Part shown: piece after piece, positions 52,026 through 59,712 of the stretch
Numbering within the stretch: position 1 is the stretch's first letter
How the letters are laid out: the number at the start of each line of letters is the position of its first letter
Assembly: GCA_017529865.1 (NCBI GenBank)
Contig: JAFXNA010000021.1
Span: 1 to 64,000 of the forward strand
Direction of reading: 5' to 3'
Source of the DNA: Bacteroidaceae bacterium
GTDB lineage: Bacteria; Bacteroidota; Bacteroidia; Bacteroidales; Bacteroidaceae
DNA length: 64,000 nt
Translations under genes and position numbers: made by a program
Notes under the pieces: model-generated
Told to the model about the DNA's origin: nothing
What the model saw: only the letters and a program-made list of their open reading frames with translations
Databases searched by the model: none

Positions 52026-52386
52026 ACTCTCCACATAGGGGGGAAGTTAGAGAAGGTCTGCACCCTCCCTTTAGGTGAGGAATCGGTGAAAGGTTTCTAT
52101 CAGTTCTTTCTTATTATTTATATAATAATGGAACATTTACAAATAATAACCCACCGTTATTGCCCAATAACGCAGGGTTATTGATCGGAAAGGGTGAAAA
52201 TTTTTCAGGAAAGAATTCTTTCGTATCGGCTTCGTTCTCACGATGCTGCAAGTTGAGGTCTATTTTAGTTACCAGACATCATGTATAATTGATAATTCGT
52301 GTCGTTTACTTGTTTCTGCTGCAAAGATAATAAAAGTTTAGAGGATAGAGCTTAGTGTTTTTTCGTTTATTTGACTTAAATTTGTA
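52026..52386. other. Gene-free spacer with hairpin and orphan minus-strand promoter
   Basis: No gene is seen. It holds a degenerate C-rich/G-rich palindrome (52026-52075), a hairpin AATAACCC/GGGTTATT (52145-52182), and a minus-strand TATCTTTG (52322-52329) that faces no gene. The segment 52321-52368 resembles the promoter region of the antitoxin gene at 55459-55511. Confidence 0.55.
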
Positions 52387-52415
52387 TTGTACTTCCGAGA
52401 AATATTGTAACTTTG
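52387..52415 (+). promoter_or_regulatory. Promoter of the DUF4932 gene
   Basis: TTG at 52387-52389, 18 bases, TAACTTTG at 52408-52415, followed by CAAGCAAAT as in the promoter of the next gene. Confidence 0.68.
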
Positions 52416-52431
52416 CAAGCAAATATAAGTG

Positions 52432-52501
52432 AAACGACATGAAGAAAATCATCCTATCAACTATCCTCGCCCTCGCTGCCACATTCACTACAACGGCGCA
52501 A
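52432..52501 (+). repeat. Exact 70-base direct repeat, copy 1 (start codon and signal peptide)
   Basis: Identical over 70 bases to 53614-53683. It covers seven leader bases, the ATG and the whole signal peptide (MKKIILSTILALAATFTTTAQ, 21 codons). Confidence 0.95.
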
Positions 52502-53533
52502 ATCAAAGTTGAAGTTAGCGAGACCATAGAACTCATGGCCATCCTCGCTCGCACGGCTGGCAATCAGGAGTACAATATGGACATGGCTGGACAGTACACC
52601 AAGGATACCGAGGCGTGGTTTGCTCCCTACAAGCAGCATGCCACCGTGGCCTCTTTCCAGAGCATGCGAAATCAGCATTCCATTAGTTATGATGCCGTGA
52701 TGAGCATGGCTATCCACCTCGAAATCGACAGGGGTAAAATCAGATTCCTTGGTGAGCAGTCCGACCTACAAAAGCGTTGGAAGGACGTTGACATCGACGA
52801 TTTCATCGGCAAACTCAACAAGTTCTACACAGATACCCGCTTCCACGACTTCTTCGAGCAGCATCGCTCTTTCTACGACAAGGGGTTGAAGGCCTACGAG
52901 GCCAACGTCATGACCTACTTCCATCAGGACTGGTATGCCCGCTTCTACGGCACCGCCCCCACCGACCGCTTCCGCATCGTCATCGGCTTCACCAACGGCG
53001 GTGGCAACTACGGCCCCAGCCGTCAGCTGCCCGGACAACCACGTGAGGCATACGCCATCTGCGGCTACTACATCAACCCACAGACGGGCAAGCCCTACGG
53101 CGAGGGTGCCGACATGGCCACGACGCTTATCCATGAGTTCAACCATTCCTTCGTCAATCCGCTGCTCAACAACGAGGCCAACGCCTCCATGATAGCTACT
53201 ATCGGGCAGAAGCTCCGCAAGTTTTCAGCCTATGCAATGGAACGGCAGGCATACGGTGACTGGCAAACCGTCGTCAACGAAAGCATCGTCCGCGCTGCCG
53301 TTGTCCTCTATATGCTCGACCAGGGTTTTGACCAGAAGCAAGTGCTCAACGAACTGGTCAACCAAGTCTGTCGCAGCTTCAACTGGATGCCCGAACTTGT
53401 CGCCTCTCTTCGCTACTATGCCGCCAACCGCGACAAATATCCAACGCTCAACGACTACTATCCTGAAATCGTCAGTTGTCTCAACAAATACATTGATGAC
53501 GAGGTCGTACGGATGCAGAAGGCGCTGAAATGA
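52439..53533 (+). CDS. DUF4932 family secreted putative metallopeptidase
   Basis: The protein has 364 residues with a Sec signal peptide cut after TTAQ. HEFNH at residues 232-236 in TTLIHEFNHSFVNPLL is an HExxH zinc motif, and a candidate further ligand is the glutamate in VVNESIVRAA. RIVIGFTNGGGNYGPSRQLPGQ precedes it. DUF4932 proteins are Bacteroidetes-type secreted proteins of unknown activity; peptidase function is inferred from the motif. It shares its complete signal peptide DNA with the next gene. Confidence 0.78.
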   Translation: MKKIILSTILALAATFTTTAQIKVEVSETIELMAILARTAGNQEYNMDMAGQYTKDTEAWFAPYKQHATVASFQSMRNQHSISYDAVMSMAIHLEIDRGKIRFLGEQSDLQKRWKDVDIDDFIGKLNKFYTDTRFHDFFEQHRSFYDKGLKAYEANVMTYFHQDWYARFYGTAPTDRFRIVIGFTNGGGNYGPSRQLPGQPREAYAICGYYINPQTGKPYGEGADMATTLIHEFNHSFVNPLLNNEANASMIATIGQKLRKFSAYAMERQAYGDWQTVVNESIVRAAVVLYMLDQGFDQKQVLNELVNQVCRSFNWMPELVASLRYYAANRDKYPTLNDYYPEIVSCLNKYIDDEVVRMQKALK

Positions 53534-53590
53534 GACAAATTAACTTACCTGTATAGGAAGAAATTTGTATTAAAAGCGAAGAAATTATTG

Positions 53591-53598
53591 TATTTTTG
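53591..53598 (+). promoter_or_regulatory. -7 element (TATTTTTG) of the TraB/GumN gene
   Basis: TATTTTTG is followed by CAAGCAAAT, as at the DUF4932 promoter; a TTTG lies 23 bases upstream, slightly far. Confidence 0.5.
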
Positions 53599-53613
53599 CA
53601 AGCAAATTAACCA

Positions 53614-53683
53614 AAACGACATGAAGAAAATCATCCTATCAACTATCCTCGCCCTCGCTGCCACATTCACTACAACGGCGCAA
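53614..53683 (+). repeat. Exact 70-base direct repeat, copy 2
   Basis: Same 70 bases as 52432-52501, again spanning the ATG and signal peptide. Similarity continues weakly upstream into the -7 region. Confidence 0.95.
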
Positions 53684-54622
53684 GATAATTTCGCTGACGG
53701 CCCCGGCTGGCTGTGGCAGATAAGCGGTAATGGTCTATCTCAGAAGTCCTATCTTTTTGGTACTTGTCACGGCGAAGGGCATAACTTCACGAAGGAGGAA
53801 GTGTTCAGCATCACTGGGCTGGAGGCCTCTTTGAATGGCATTAAAACCGTGCTCTTTGAAGGTGGCATGAATACAGAAACGACCAATGCCGATACGGCGG
53901 CTATTGCTGCGGAAGTCAAAAAGGTGACGGCGTTTATTGCTAATCCGGGGCCGGAACATTTCATGCCAGAAGGAACTAACTATGAGTCATTGTTCGATAG
54001 TATACAACATTTCAAAAGGATAGATATGGTTCTGACAAAACTGGCAGAAAGACTCAATAATGGGGAGTATTTTAAGAAGAGTCCTCGCTATTGGTATTCA
54101 TTGCTTGCGCTCACTAATCTTTACCAAGCAGAAAAACTTCAGACCAACGTAACTTATGTGGATTATATTTTGAAACAGGAGGCAGAAGAACGGGGCATAG
54201 ACATTGGATATGTTGAAGATGCGTCCAAAGCTGGCTTAACGATGCTATCATCACTTTTCGCTTCCATTGACACAATGTCGATGAAGAATCAGGCCGATGC
54301 CCTCTATCATCTTCTTGAGAACATAGCCCACAAGGACAAGCAGCAGAAGTTTCTCGAAGGAATTACAAAAATCTATCTGAAGAATGACACGTGCAAGATG
54401 GAAAGCTTTATAAGAGAAGCAAATATTGTTCCTGGTGCTGAATCAGAAGACAGCCAGAAGGAATTGCTATACGACCGCAACGTGGCGTGGATTCCCGTCA
54501 TCAAGCAGAACATCACCCAGCGTCCCTGCATGGTGGCCGTCGGCTGTCGTCACCTATTGGGTAGCGAAAGTCTGATAGCCTTGCTCCGGCGCGAGGGCTA
54601 CACGGTTGAGGCGGTGAAATAA
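53621..54622 (+). CDS. TraB/GumN family protein
   Basis: The protein has 333 residues. After the shared signal peptide come PGWLWQISGNGLSQKSYLFGTCHGEGH, with the GT-x-H motif, IKTVLFEGGMNTET, and the C-terminal MVAVGCRHLLGSESLIALLRREGYTVEAV. These are the marks of the TraB/GumN/Tiki group, possibly metal-dependent proteases. A secreted or periplasmic location is predicted. ATG 53621 is chosen because it starts the signal peptide. Confidence 0.88.
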   Translation: MKKIILSTILALAATFTTTAQDNFADGPGWLWQISGNGLSQKSYLFGTCHGEGHNFTKEEVFSITGLEASLNGIKTVLFEGGMNTETTNADTAAIAAEVKKVTAFIANPGPEHFMPEGTNYESLFDSIQHFKRIDMVLTKLAERLNNGEYFKKSPRYWYSLLALTNLYQAEKLQTNVTYVDYILKQEAEERGIDIGYVEDASKAGLTMLSSLFASIDTMSMKNQADALYHLLENIAHKDKQQKFLEGITKIYLKNDTCKMESFIREANIVPGAESEDSQKELLYDRNVAWIPVIKQNITQRPCMVAVGCRHLLGSESLIALLRREGYTVEAVK

Positions 54623-54640
54623 GAACTATTATATTGAAAA

Positions 54641-54685
54641 CGAACATCGGGAGGACGTCGCCAAACGGCGCATCCTCCCGAATCG
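54641..54685. terminator. Strong hairpin between convergent genes
   Basis: CGGGAGGA...TCCTCCCG with an inner CGCC/GGCG stem and loop AAA. Not followed by a long T run on either strand, but well placed to stop transcription from both sides. Confidence 0.65.
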
Positions 54686-54717
54686 TTATACCTTATTATA
54701 TATAATAACGCTTCTAT

Positions 54718-55137
54718 TTACTTGTTGTTCTCCGGACGTTCCACCCAGTTTTCAATCTCGATGCCGGGGATGCGTTCGAAATGATCGAAGTTTTCAGTCA
54801 CCATCACGTAACCGTGGTGGACAGCTGACGAACCGATGAGCATGTCGAACTCCTCTATCAGCAATCCGGTGCGACGCAAGTGAGCCTTCACCTCGGCGTA
54901 GGTGGGCAAAGTGTCAAAAAGGGGAACCAAGGTCAGGTTCTCCAATACGATTTCCACATCACGGCTGTGCTTCTCCGATTGGCTGTAGGCTGCGCCATAG
55001 AGAAGTTCGGCTATAGTGATTTCGCTGATGCAGCAGTTCTTGCGGCCAATCTTCTGTATCTTCTCCTTGATGCCATATTTACCTTGCAGAAAGAAGATGC
55101 AGATGTTGGTGTCAAGCAGGTACTTTCTCTTACTCAT
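54718..55137 (-). CDS. VapC-type PIN domain toxin
   Basis: The protein has 139 residues. Acidic active-site residues of the PIN fold appear in order: KYLLDTNICIFFLQGK (D), ISEITIAELLYGAA (E), LLIEEFDMLIGSSAV (D) and VTENFDHFERIPGI (N/D). VapC toxins are Mg-dependent RNases that cut tRNA or rRNA. The frame is open to 55239, but ATG 55137 (MSKRKYLLDTN) is the family-like start and overlaps the upstream antitoxin gene by eight bases, as expected for coupled TA genes. Confidence 0.9.
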   Translation of the reverse strand: MSKRKYLLDTNICIFFLQGKYGIKEKIQKIGRKNCCISEITIAELLYGAAYSQSEKHSRDVEIVLENLTLVPLFDTLPTYAEVKAHLRRTGLLIEEFDMLIGSSAVHHGYVMVTENFDHFERIPGIEIENWVERPENNK

Positions 55138-55432
55138 CTTCTTCGAAATAGGCCAGTTTGCGTTCATAACTTGCGGGCTGACGACCGATACGGATGGCTT
55201 CAAGTACCTCGTCGCCGACTGGGTCGTCCTTCCATGCACCGGCTACGCTGTAGAACAGTTCGTCCTTCTCCTTCTCGCTCAGTTTCCGCTTAGCTTTAGC
55301 TATTGGTGCGGCCTTTTCTTCGGCTCTCACTTCCTCGTACAAGTGGTCGGCGAGCCAACGTTTGTTGCTCGTCGAGAGTGCCATCGAGTGCAGGAAGTTC
55401 AGCACAGTGTTCATTGAGATTGTCAAATTCAT
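55130..55432 (-). CDS. Antitoxin of the VapBC-like pair
   Basis: The protein has about 100 residues. A helical N-terminal part (MNLTISMNTVLNFLHSMALSTSNKRWLADHLYEEV) resembles the dimerising region of small Bacteroidetes antitoxins; the C-terminal part is charged (KAKRKLSEKEKDELFYSVAGAWKDD...AIRIGRQPASYERKL) and would neutralise the toxin. The start is ATG 55432; ATG 55462 overlaps the -7 element and is unlikely. It lies first in the two-gene operon. Confidence 0.78.
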   Translation of the reverse strand: MNLTISMNTVLNFLHSMALSTSNKRWLADHLYEEVRAEEKAAPIAKAKRKLSEKEKDELFYSVAGAWKDDPVGDEVLEAIRIGRQPASYERKLAYFEEDE

Positions 55433-55459
55433 AAACGTTTTGTTTTTAGATTCACGCTG

Positions 55460-55467
55460 CAAAGATA
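55460..55467 (-). promoter_or_regulatory. -7 element (TATCTTTG) of the VapBC-like pair
   Basis: Transcription would start near 55453. Upstream on the minus strand stand CTAAAC repeats and ACGAAAAAACGCTAAA, shared with the orphan promoter at 52322. Confidence 0.6.
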
Positions 55468-55574
55468 ATAAAAGTTTAGTGTTTAGAGCGTAGAGTTTAG
55501 CGTTTTTTCGTTATATTTTACCGATAACCATGACTCGATAACCGTTTTTGTATTGCCGAACGTGAGTATTTTAT

Positions 55575-56507
55575 TTATTTAGCCATTGGTATAGGACGGC
55601 AGCCTTCAATCTTAGCAGGTATGACATCCATCGTGATGCTCGTACCTGCTTTTATATTGAGCCTTACCATCATACATTGGCGTGTCTGCGGCGGATGCTG
55701 ATCAAACACAAAGTTGCCAAGACTATAGCAGACAAGCGTTTGACCAATGGTGTCGACAGGTTGAACGACATGGGGATGATGACCGATGATGGCATCCACA
55801 CCCGCTTCAGCCAAGCGACCTGCCAGCAGTCGTTGATTCATCGACGGAAAGGAATTGAACTCCACGCCCCAGTGCAACACCATCACGATGCGAGTATCGG
55901 GATGCTGCCGATGATACTCCGCCACAGTCTGCACCAGATGCTCAGGCGACGGTTGGCACACACCAGGCTTTCCCTCGATATAATGCCAGTTCTCGAGCGC
56001 CATCATGACTGCGTTGAACACCGCCACATGCTGATTTCCCTTCGTGATGAGAACAGGTTCGGATTGTTCTTCGTACGAAGAGCCATACCCAAGCGGCACG
56101 ATGCCAGCCTCCGTGAGATGCTGATAGGTGGCCTGTAAACCCCGACGTCCCTGATCGTTCGTATGATTGTTTGCCAGCGCAGCATGGGTGATGCCGACCT
56201 TCCGCAAATCCTCGGCCCAGTCTGCATTCGCACGGAAGATGTAGCGCTTGTTGACAGGCGAGACGGTATCGGTCAGCGGACATTCCAGATTGACCACCAC
56301 AGCATCGGACTTTCGGAACTCCGCCTGCACACTATCGAAGAGGTAAGCTATCCCTCGCCGTTCGGCAATAGGTCGCACTCCCCTATCCAGCAGCACATCA
56401 CCTGTAAATAGAATAGAAAGTTCCTCCTCCCCCTCGGGCGAAGGGGAAGAGGAACACGCATAAATCATCAGCAGACTAACAGCCAGTACTATAGAAGACT
56501 TCTTCAT
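55575..56507 (-). CDS. CapA family lipoprotein (PGA_cap metallophosphatase-like)
   Basis: The protein has 310 residues. A lipoprotein signal (MIYAC) is followed by ELSILFTGDVLLDRGVRP, DAVVVNLECPLTD, THAALANNHTNDQGRRG, MVLHWGVEFNSFP and AIIGHHPHVVQPVDTI, the metal-binding motifs of the CapA/PgsA group. Members take part in poly-gamma-glutamate or other capsule synthesis, but the group is broad. The start lies 32 bases inside the end of the DUF3160 gene, so the two are closely coupled. Confidence 0.9.
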   Translation of the reverse strand: MKKSSIVLAVSLLMIYACSSSPSPEGEEELSILFTGDVLLDRGVRPIAERRGIAYLFDSVQAEFRKSDAVVVNLECPLTDTVSPVNKRYIFRANADWAEDLRKVGITHAALANNHTNDQGRRGLQATYQHLTEAGIVPLGYGSSYEEQSEPVLITKGNQHVAVFNAVMMALENWHYIEGKPGVCQPSPEHLVQTVAEYHRQHPDTRIVMVLHWGVEFNSFPSMNQRLLAGRLAEAGVDAIIGHHPHVVQPVDTIGQTLVCYSLGNFVFDQHPPQTRQCMMVRLNIKAGTSITMDVIPAKIEGCRPIPMAK

Positions 56508-58920
56508 TGACCGTCAGCTTTTTCTCGCTACCAAGGATGAGTGGCAGCATCCACTTCGGACGTCCTGGTGCATCGCCCTTTTCGAGACGCTCCTGCCATT
56601 CCTCGTCCGTTAGACGCTTATCCAGCTCATTCACGAACTCATAGTAGCTGTAAGTAGCGCCACGAGTGAGGTATGTCTTTCCGTTAATCTCTACAATGAC
56701 ATAGATGGCATCGGCATTACCCGTCGCCTCATAGAGGATACCACACTTATCGCATCCAAGTACAACGCGTGTGAACACATCGGCAACCTGTGCAATAGAA
56801 CGGTCGGCTCCTTCTACTTCGCTCCATGCGGTAAGCCAGAGGTCAGGATCGATGACGCTGAGGGTAAACCATTCGATAGAGCTGCCAAGATATTCAATCT
56901 CACGATACTCAGACTCATCGAGCGGTTGATGGTTGAGTTCCTTCTTCGTGATAGCGATACAGAAGTCGATATAGTCCTCGAGCTGTTCGGTCTTGCCAAG
57001 CAGGTCGTCGTTCATCAGCTTGTTCTTGTCGAGCAACTCATGTGTCATCGTCAGCATCTCGCGCATCTTGTTCCAGAATTTCAGGTTCGGCTCTATATAA
57101 CCCACCAGAACAGGTTCAGGCAACTCCTCGCCGCCACCACACTCAGCAACTACAGGCTGCTCGGCATAGAGGATGGCATCATGCTTCAGTTCTGCCCATG
57201 AAGCCAATGCCGTGTTGAGGTTCTTACGTGCCCATGCGTTGGTGTTCATGTAGTCGGGATAGCTCTTGTCATTGTTCTGGAGTGTTACCAGACACTCGAA
57301 CCATTTATTATACATCGACAAGTTCCAGTCGTCGAACTTAGCGAACTTATCCTTCATCTCCTTCGACTGCTTCTCGTAATCGCTCCAAAGAGATGGATAG
57401 TCATATACATTCTTGATGATGTTGTCGGCCTCTGCTGCACCGAATGCAGAGAACACATCCAGTCCTGATGGGAATGGCTTGTCGCTGTTTGGAGTCTCGT
57501 CGAACATATAGGTCAGCACCTCACCGTCAGGCGTATAGCGCTGTGGCATGAAGTTGATTTTGTCCTCACAACCAGGTTCGCTAATTTTCGACTTCACACG
57601 GTTACGCTCCTTAAACAGGTTCACCAGGAACGTATCGAGCGACTTCAACTTACCCTTATCAACGAGATCGTTCACAGAACTGTATTTCTGCTTAGCGAAG
57701 TACTCAGCGATATCGAATACCGATACGTTGTCCACCTCACCCATCAAGAAGTTCAGCATCTCAAACACATCCTGACCTGGCAGCTTGTCGCCAGTCTTCA
57801 GGGAGTTCAGCAGGTATGCCATCATCGATGCATACTTCACCGATGTCTCATTCTCACGACAGAACGTGCAGGTCTGCAACCACATCATCGCACGGAAGTA
57901 ACGCTTCTGAGCCTCTGTACGAGTGTAGTGGCCACGAGGGGTGAAGAGGTCGTATGCGAAGTCAAATTCTCTGTATTCCATCATCGGAGAGGAAGACATC
58001 TGTAAAGCTGCGATGTTTTCCAACTCACCTTCGACTTTCGACTTGTATCTTTCTGGAACAGCAAGGTCTTGGTTACCGGTCAATAAGCGGTCTCCAATGG
58101 CAAAGAATGCTGCGTTATACTCAGCCATATCCTTGATTTCTGCGTTGGCAGTCTGTCCTGCCACCTCCATCGCACGCTTGTTCATCTTCACGCAAACGTT
58201 GTGAATACGGTCAACAAACTCCTGACGCTCAACCATCTTCAGCACATAGCTGAAATACATGTGGAATGCCTGCAGATACACATCCGTCGTCATGTAGTTC
58301 GGAATGCGGTTGTAGTCGTTCTCCTCATAGATGTTGAACAACTGCTGGTCTTCAGTCGGAACGATGATGAAGTTGTTCTGGTTCAGCTTGGCATAGAACT
58401 GCTGGTCGAACTCATCGAGCACAAACATATTGACCGTCATCGCAGGATTCAGCAGTTTCAGTCCGTCGCGATCCACCTCACGACGTTTCTCCATTTCTGC
58501 CATCTGCTCGTCAATCTTCTTGATGAAAGCCGTCTCAGCATCTGTCAGTTTCGCATTGCTGATGTCTGTCACATATTCCTCGTTCCAGTCGTGTTGCTCC
58601 ATTTTCTCGAAGCAACGCTCGTAATACCATTCACATTTCGTGCAGAAGAACGAGTTAATATCTGCATCCATAAACCACACACCCTTGGTGGCATACACAT
58701 AACTCTTCAGCAAACGAAGTTCCTGATAAGTCATGTCCGAGATGTCCATGTCGAGATCAATCTTATCCGACAATTTCTCCTGTGTCATAAGGAACGAATG
58801 AGGGTTGAACTCCTCACATTCCACATTTTCATTAGCGAGTGTATCGCCTGTTGGCTTGCTTGTGTTGTTACAAGCGGTCAGCGCCAACAACATCGACAAT
58901 GACAAAAGTACTTTTTTCAT
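56476..58920 (-). CDS. DUF3160 family lipoprotein
   Basis: The protein has 814 residues. A lipoprotein signal ends in LTAC (about residue 16). The DUF3160 region has FDQQFYAKLNQNNFIIVPTEDQQLFNIYEENDYNRIPNYMTTDVYLQAFHMYFSYVLK and LTRGATYSYYEFVNELDKRLTDEEWQERLEKG at the end. The family is large, extracytoplasmic and of unknown function. The start at ATG 58920 fits the lipoprotein signal; five codons upstream (58935) are open. An AT-rich leader of the GTCTAATGGTAAATGAGA type precedes it. Confidence 0.85.
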   Translation of the reverse strand: MKKVLLSLSMLLALTACNNTSKPTGDTLANENVECEEFNPHSFLMTQEKLSDKIDLDMDISDMTYQELRLLKSYVYATKGVWFMDADINSFFCTKCEWYYERCFEKMEQHDWNEEYVTDISNAKLTDAETAFIKKIDEQMAEMEKRREVDRDGLKLLNPAMTVNMFVLDEFDQQFYAKLNQNNFIIVPTEDQQLFNIYEENDYNRIPNYMTTDVYLQAFHMYFSYVLKMVERQEFVDRIHNVCVKMNKRAMEVAGQTANAEIKDMAEYNAAFFAIGDRLLTGNQDLAVPERYKSKVEGELENIAALQMSSSPMMEYREFDFAYDLFTPRGHYTRTEAQKRYFRAMMWLQTCTFCRENETSVKYASMMAYLLNSLKTGDKLPGQDVFEMLNFLMGEVDNVSVFDIAEYFAKQKYSSVNDLVDKGKLKSLDTFLVNLFKERNRVKSKISEPGCEDKINFMPQRYTPDGEVLTYMFDETPNSDKPFPSGLDVFSAFGAAEADNIIKNVYDYPSLWSDYEKQSKEMKDKFAKFDDWNLSMYNKWFECLVTLQNNDKSYPDYMNTNAWARKNLNTALASWAELKHDAILYAEQPVVAECGGGEELPEPVLVGYIEPNLKFWNKMREMLTMTHELLDKNKLMNDDLLGKTEQLEDYIDFCIAITKKELNHQPLDESEYREIEYLGSSIEWFTLSVIDPDLWLTAWSEVEGADRSIAQVADVFTRVVLGCDKCGILYEATGNADAIYVIVEINGKTYLTRGATYSYYEFVNELDKRLTDEEWQERLEKGDAPGRPKWMLPLILGSEKKLTVNEEVFYSTGC

Positions 58921-58984
58921 AATCTCATTTACCATTAGACTATTTATTATTTATTTAACTTTCTGGAGTTATAGAAGGAAGTTG

Positions 58985-59112
58985 TTATTAGGAGTGCAGG
59001 AGTACGGGAGTAGAGGAGTGCAGATGGCACTATACTGTTGTTCTCATCCTTGAGTATCGTCTGCCACTCACATTCGGCCTGAGTTCACGTCGAAGGCTGT
59101 CACTACTTTTAA
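58985..59112. repeat. Dispersed intergenic repeat, copy 1
   Basis: AGGAGTGCAGGAGT and GGGAGTAGAGGAGTG begin the element. It ends in CACTCACATTCGGCCTGAGT plus TCACGTCGAAGGCTGTCACTACTTTT. The same sequence, about 85% alike by eye, is at 61316-61487, where the last 45 bases occur twice. Confidence 0.85.
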
Positions 59113-59134
59113 CTCCTGCCACTACTTTTGTCTC

Positions 59135-59695
59135 CTATTCTACTTCCACTTTTACTTCTTTTCTCTCCTTTTCCGAGACAAACTTCAGTCCGAATCCCTG
59201 CTGCCGATAAATCCGTTCCACCGTCGTACCATCCGTGTCGCGCTCCCAGGTATGCACCATCGCAGGCAAGGAGTCACGTTCCACTTTGAAGTCAATCAGC
59301 GGCAGCCCCATTCTTGAGCCGAGCCACAGGGGACGTATCTTTCGGCCTTTGTAGAGATGGAAGATGAACAGTCGCTTATCCTGTTCGTGTCGATAGCGTG
59401 TTGCCTTGATGACGCCCACCAGTATCTCCGGCATTCCGTCGCCTGTCAGGTCTCCGCAGTCAAACTGATAGACCGCATGGTTCAGCACCCATACATCCGT
59501 CAGCGAGTCGCCTGCCAGATGTCGCACTTCCCACGTCGAATCTACAGCTGCCAACACTATGCTACCCGTACTGCCTTTCGTCTGATAGGTGAACGAGGAG
59601 GGCGAAGTCTCCGTAATCACACATCCCACTTCCCTATCCTTTTCACATCCAGTCAAGGCCAGACACAACACAAGTTCAAAGAACCATCTCTTCAC
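59135..59695 (-). CDS. Hypothetical lipoprotein with FG-GAP-like loop
   Basis: The protein has 186 residues. A lipoprotein signal has lipobox LTGC (residues 14-17). DCGDLTGDGMPEILVGVIKATRY looks like a single calcium-binding FG-GAP/VCBS blade, and TKGSTGSIVLAAVDSTWEV precedes it. No named family. It follows the arabinofuranosidase gene by 17 bases on the minus strand, and that spacer holds GTGAAGAGTGGAGAG repeats. Likely cotranscribed. Confidence 0.6.
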   Translation of the reverse strand: MKRWFFELVLCLALTGCEKDREVGCVITETSPSSFTYQTKGSTGSIVLAAVDSTWEVRHLAGDSLTDVWVLNHAVYQFDCGDLTGDGMPEILVGVIKATRYRHEQDKRLFIFHLYKGRKIRPLWLGSRMGLPLIDFKVERDSLPAMVHTWERDTDGTTVERIYRQQGFGLKFVSEKERKEVKVEVE

Positions 59696-59712
59696 GCTTC
59701 ACTCTCCACTCT

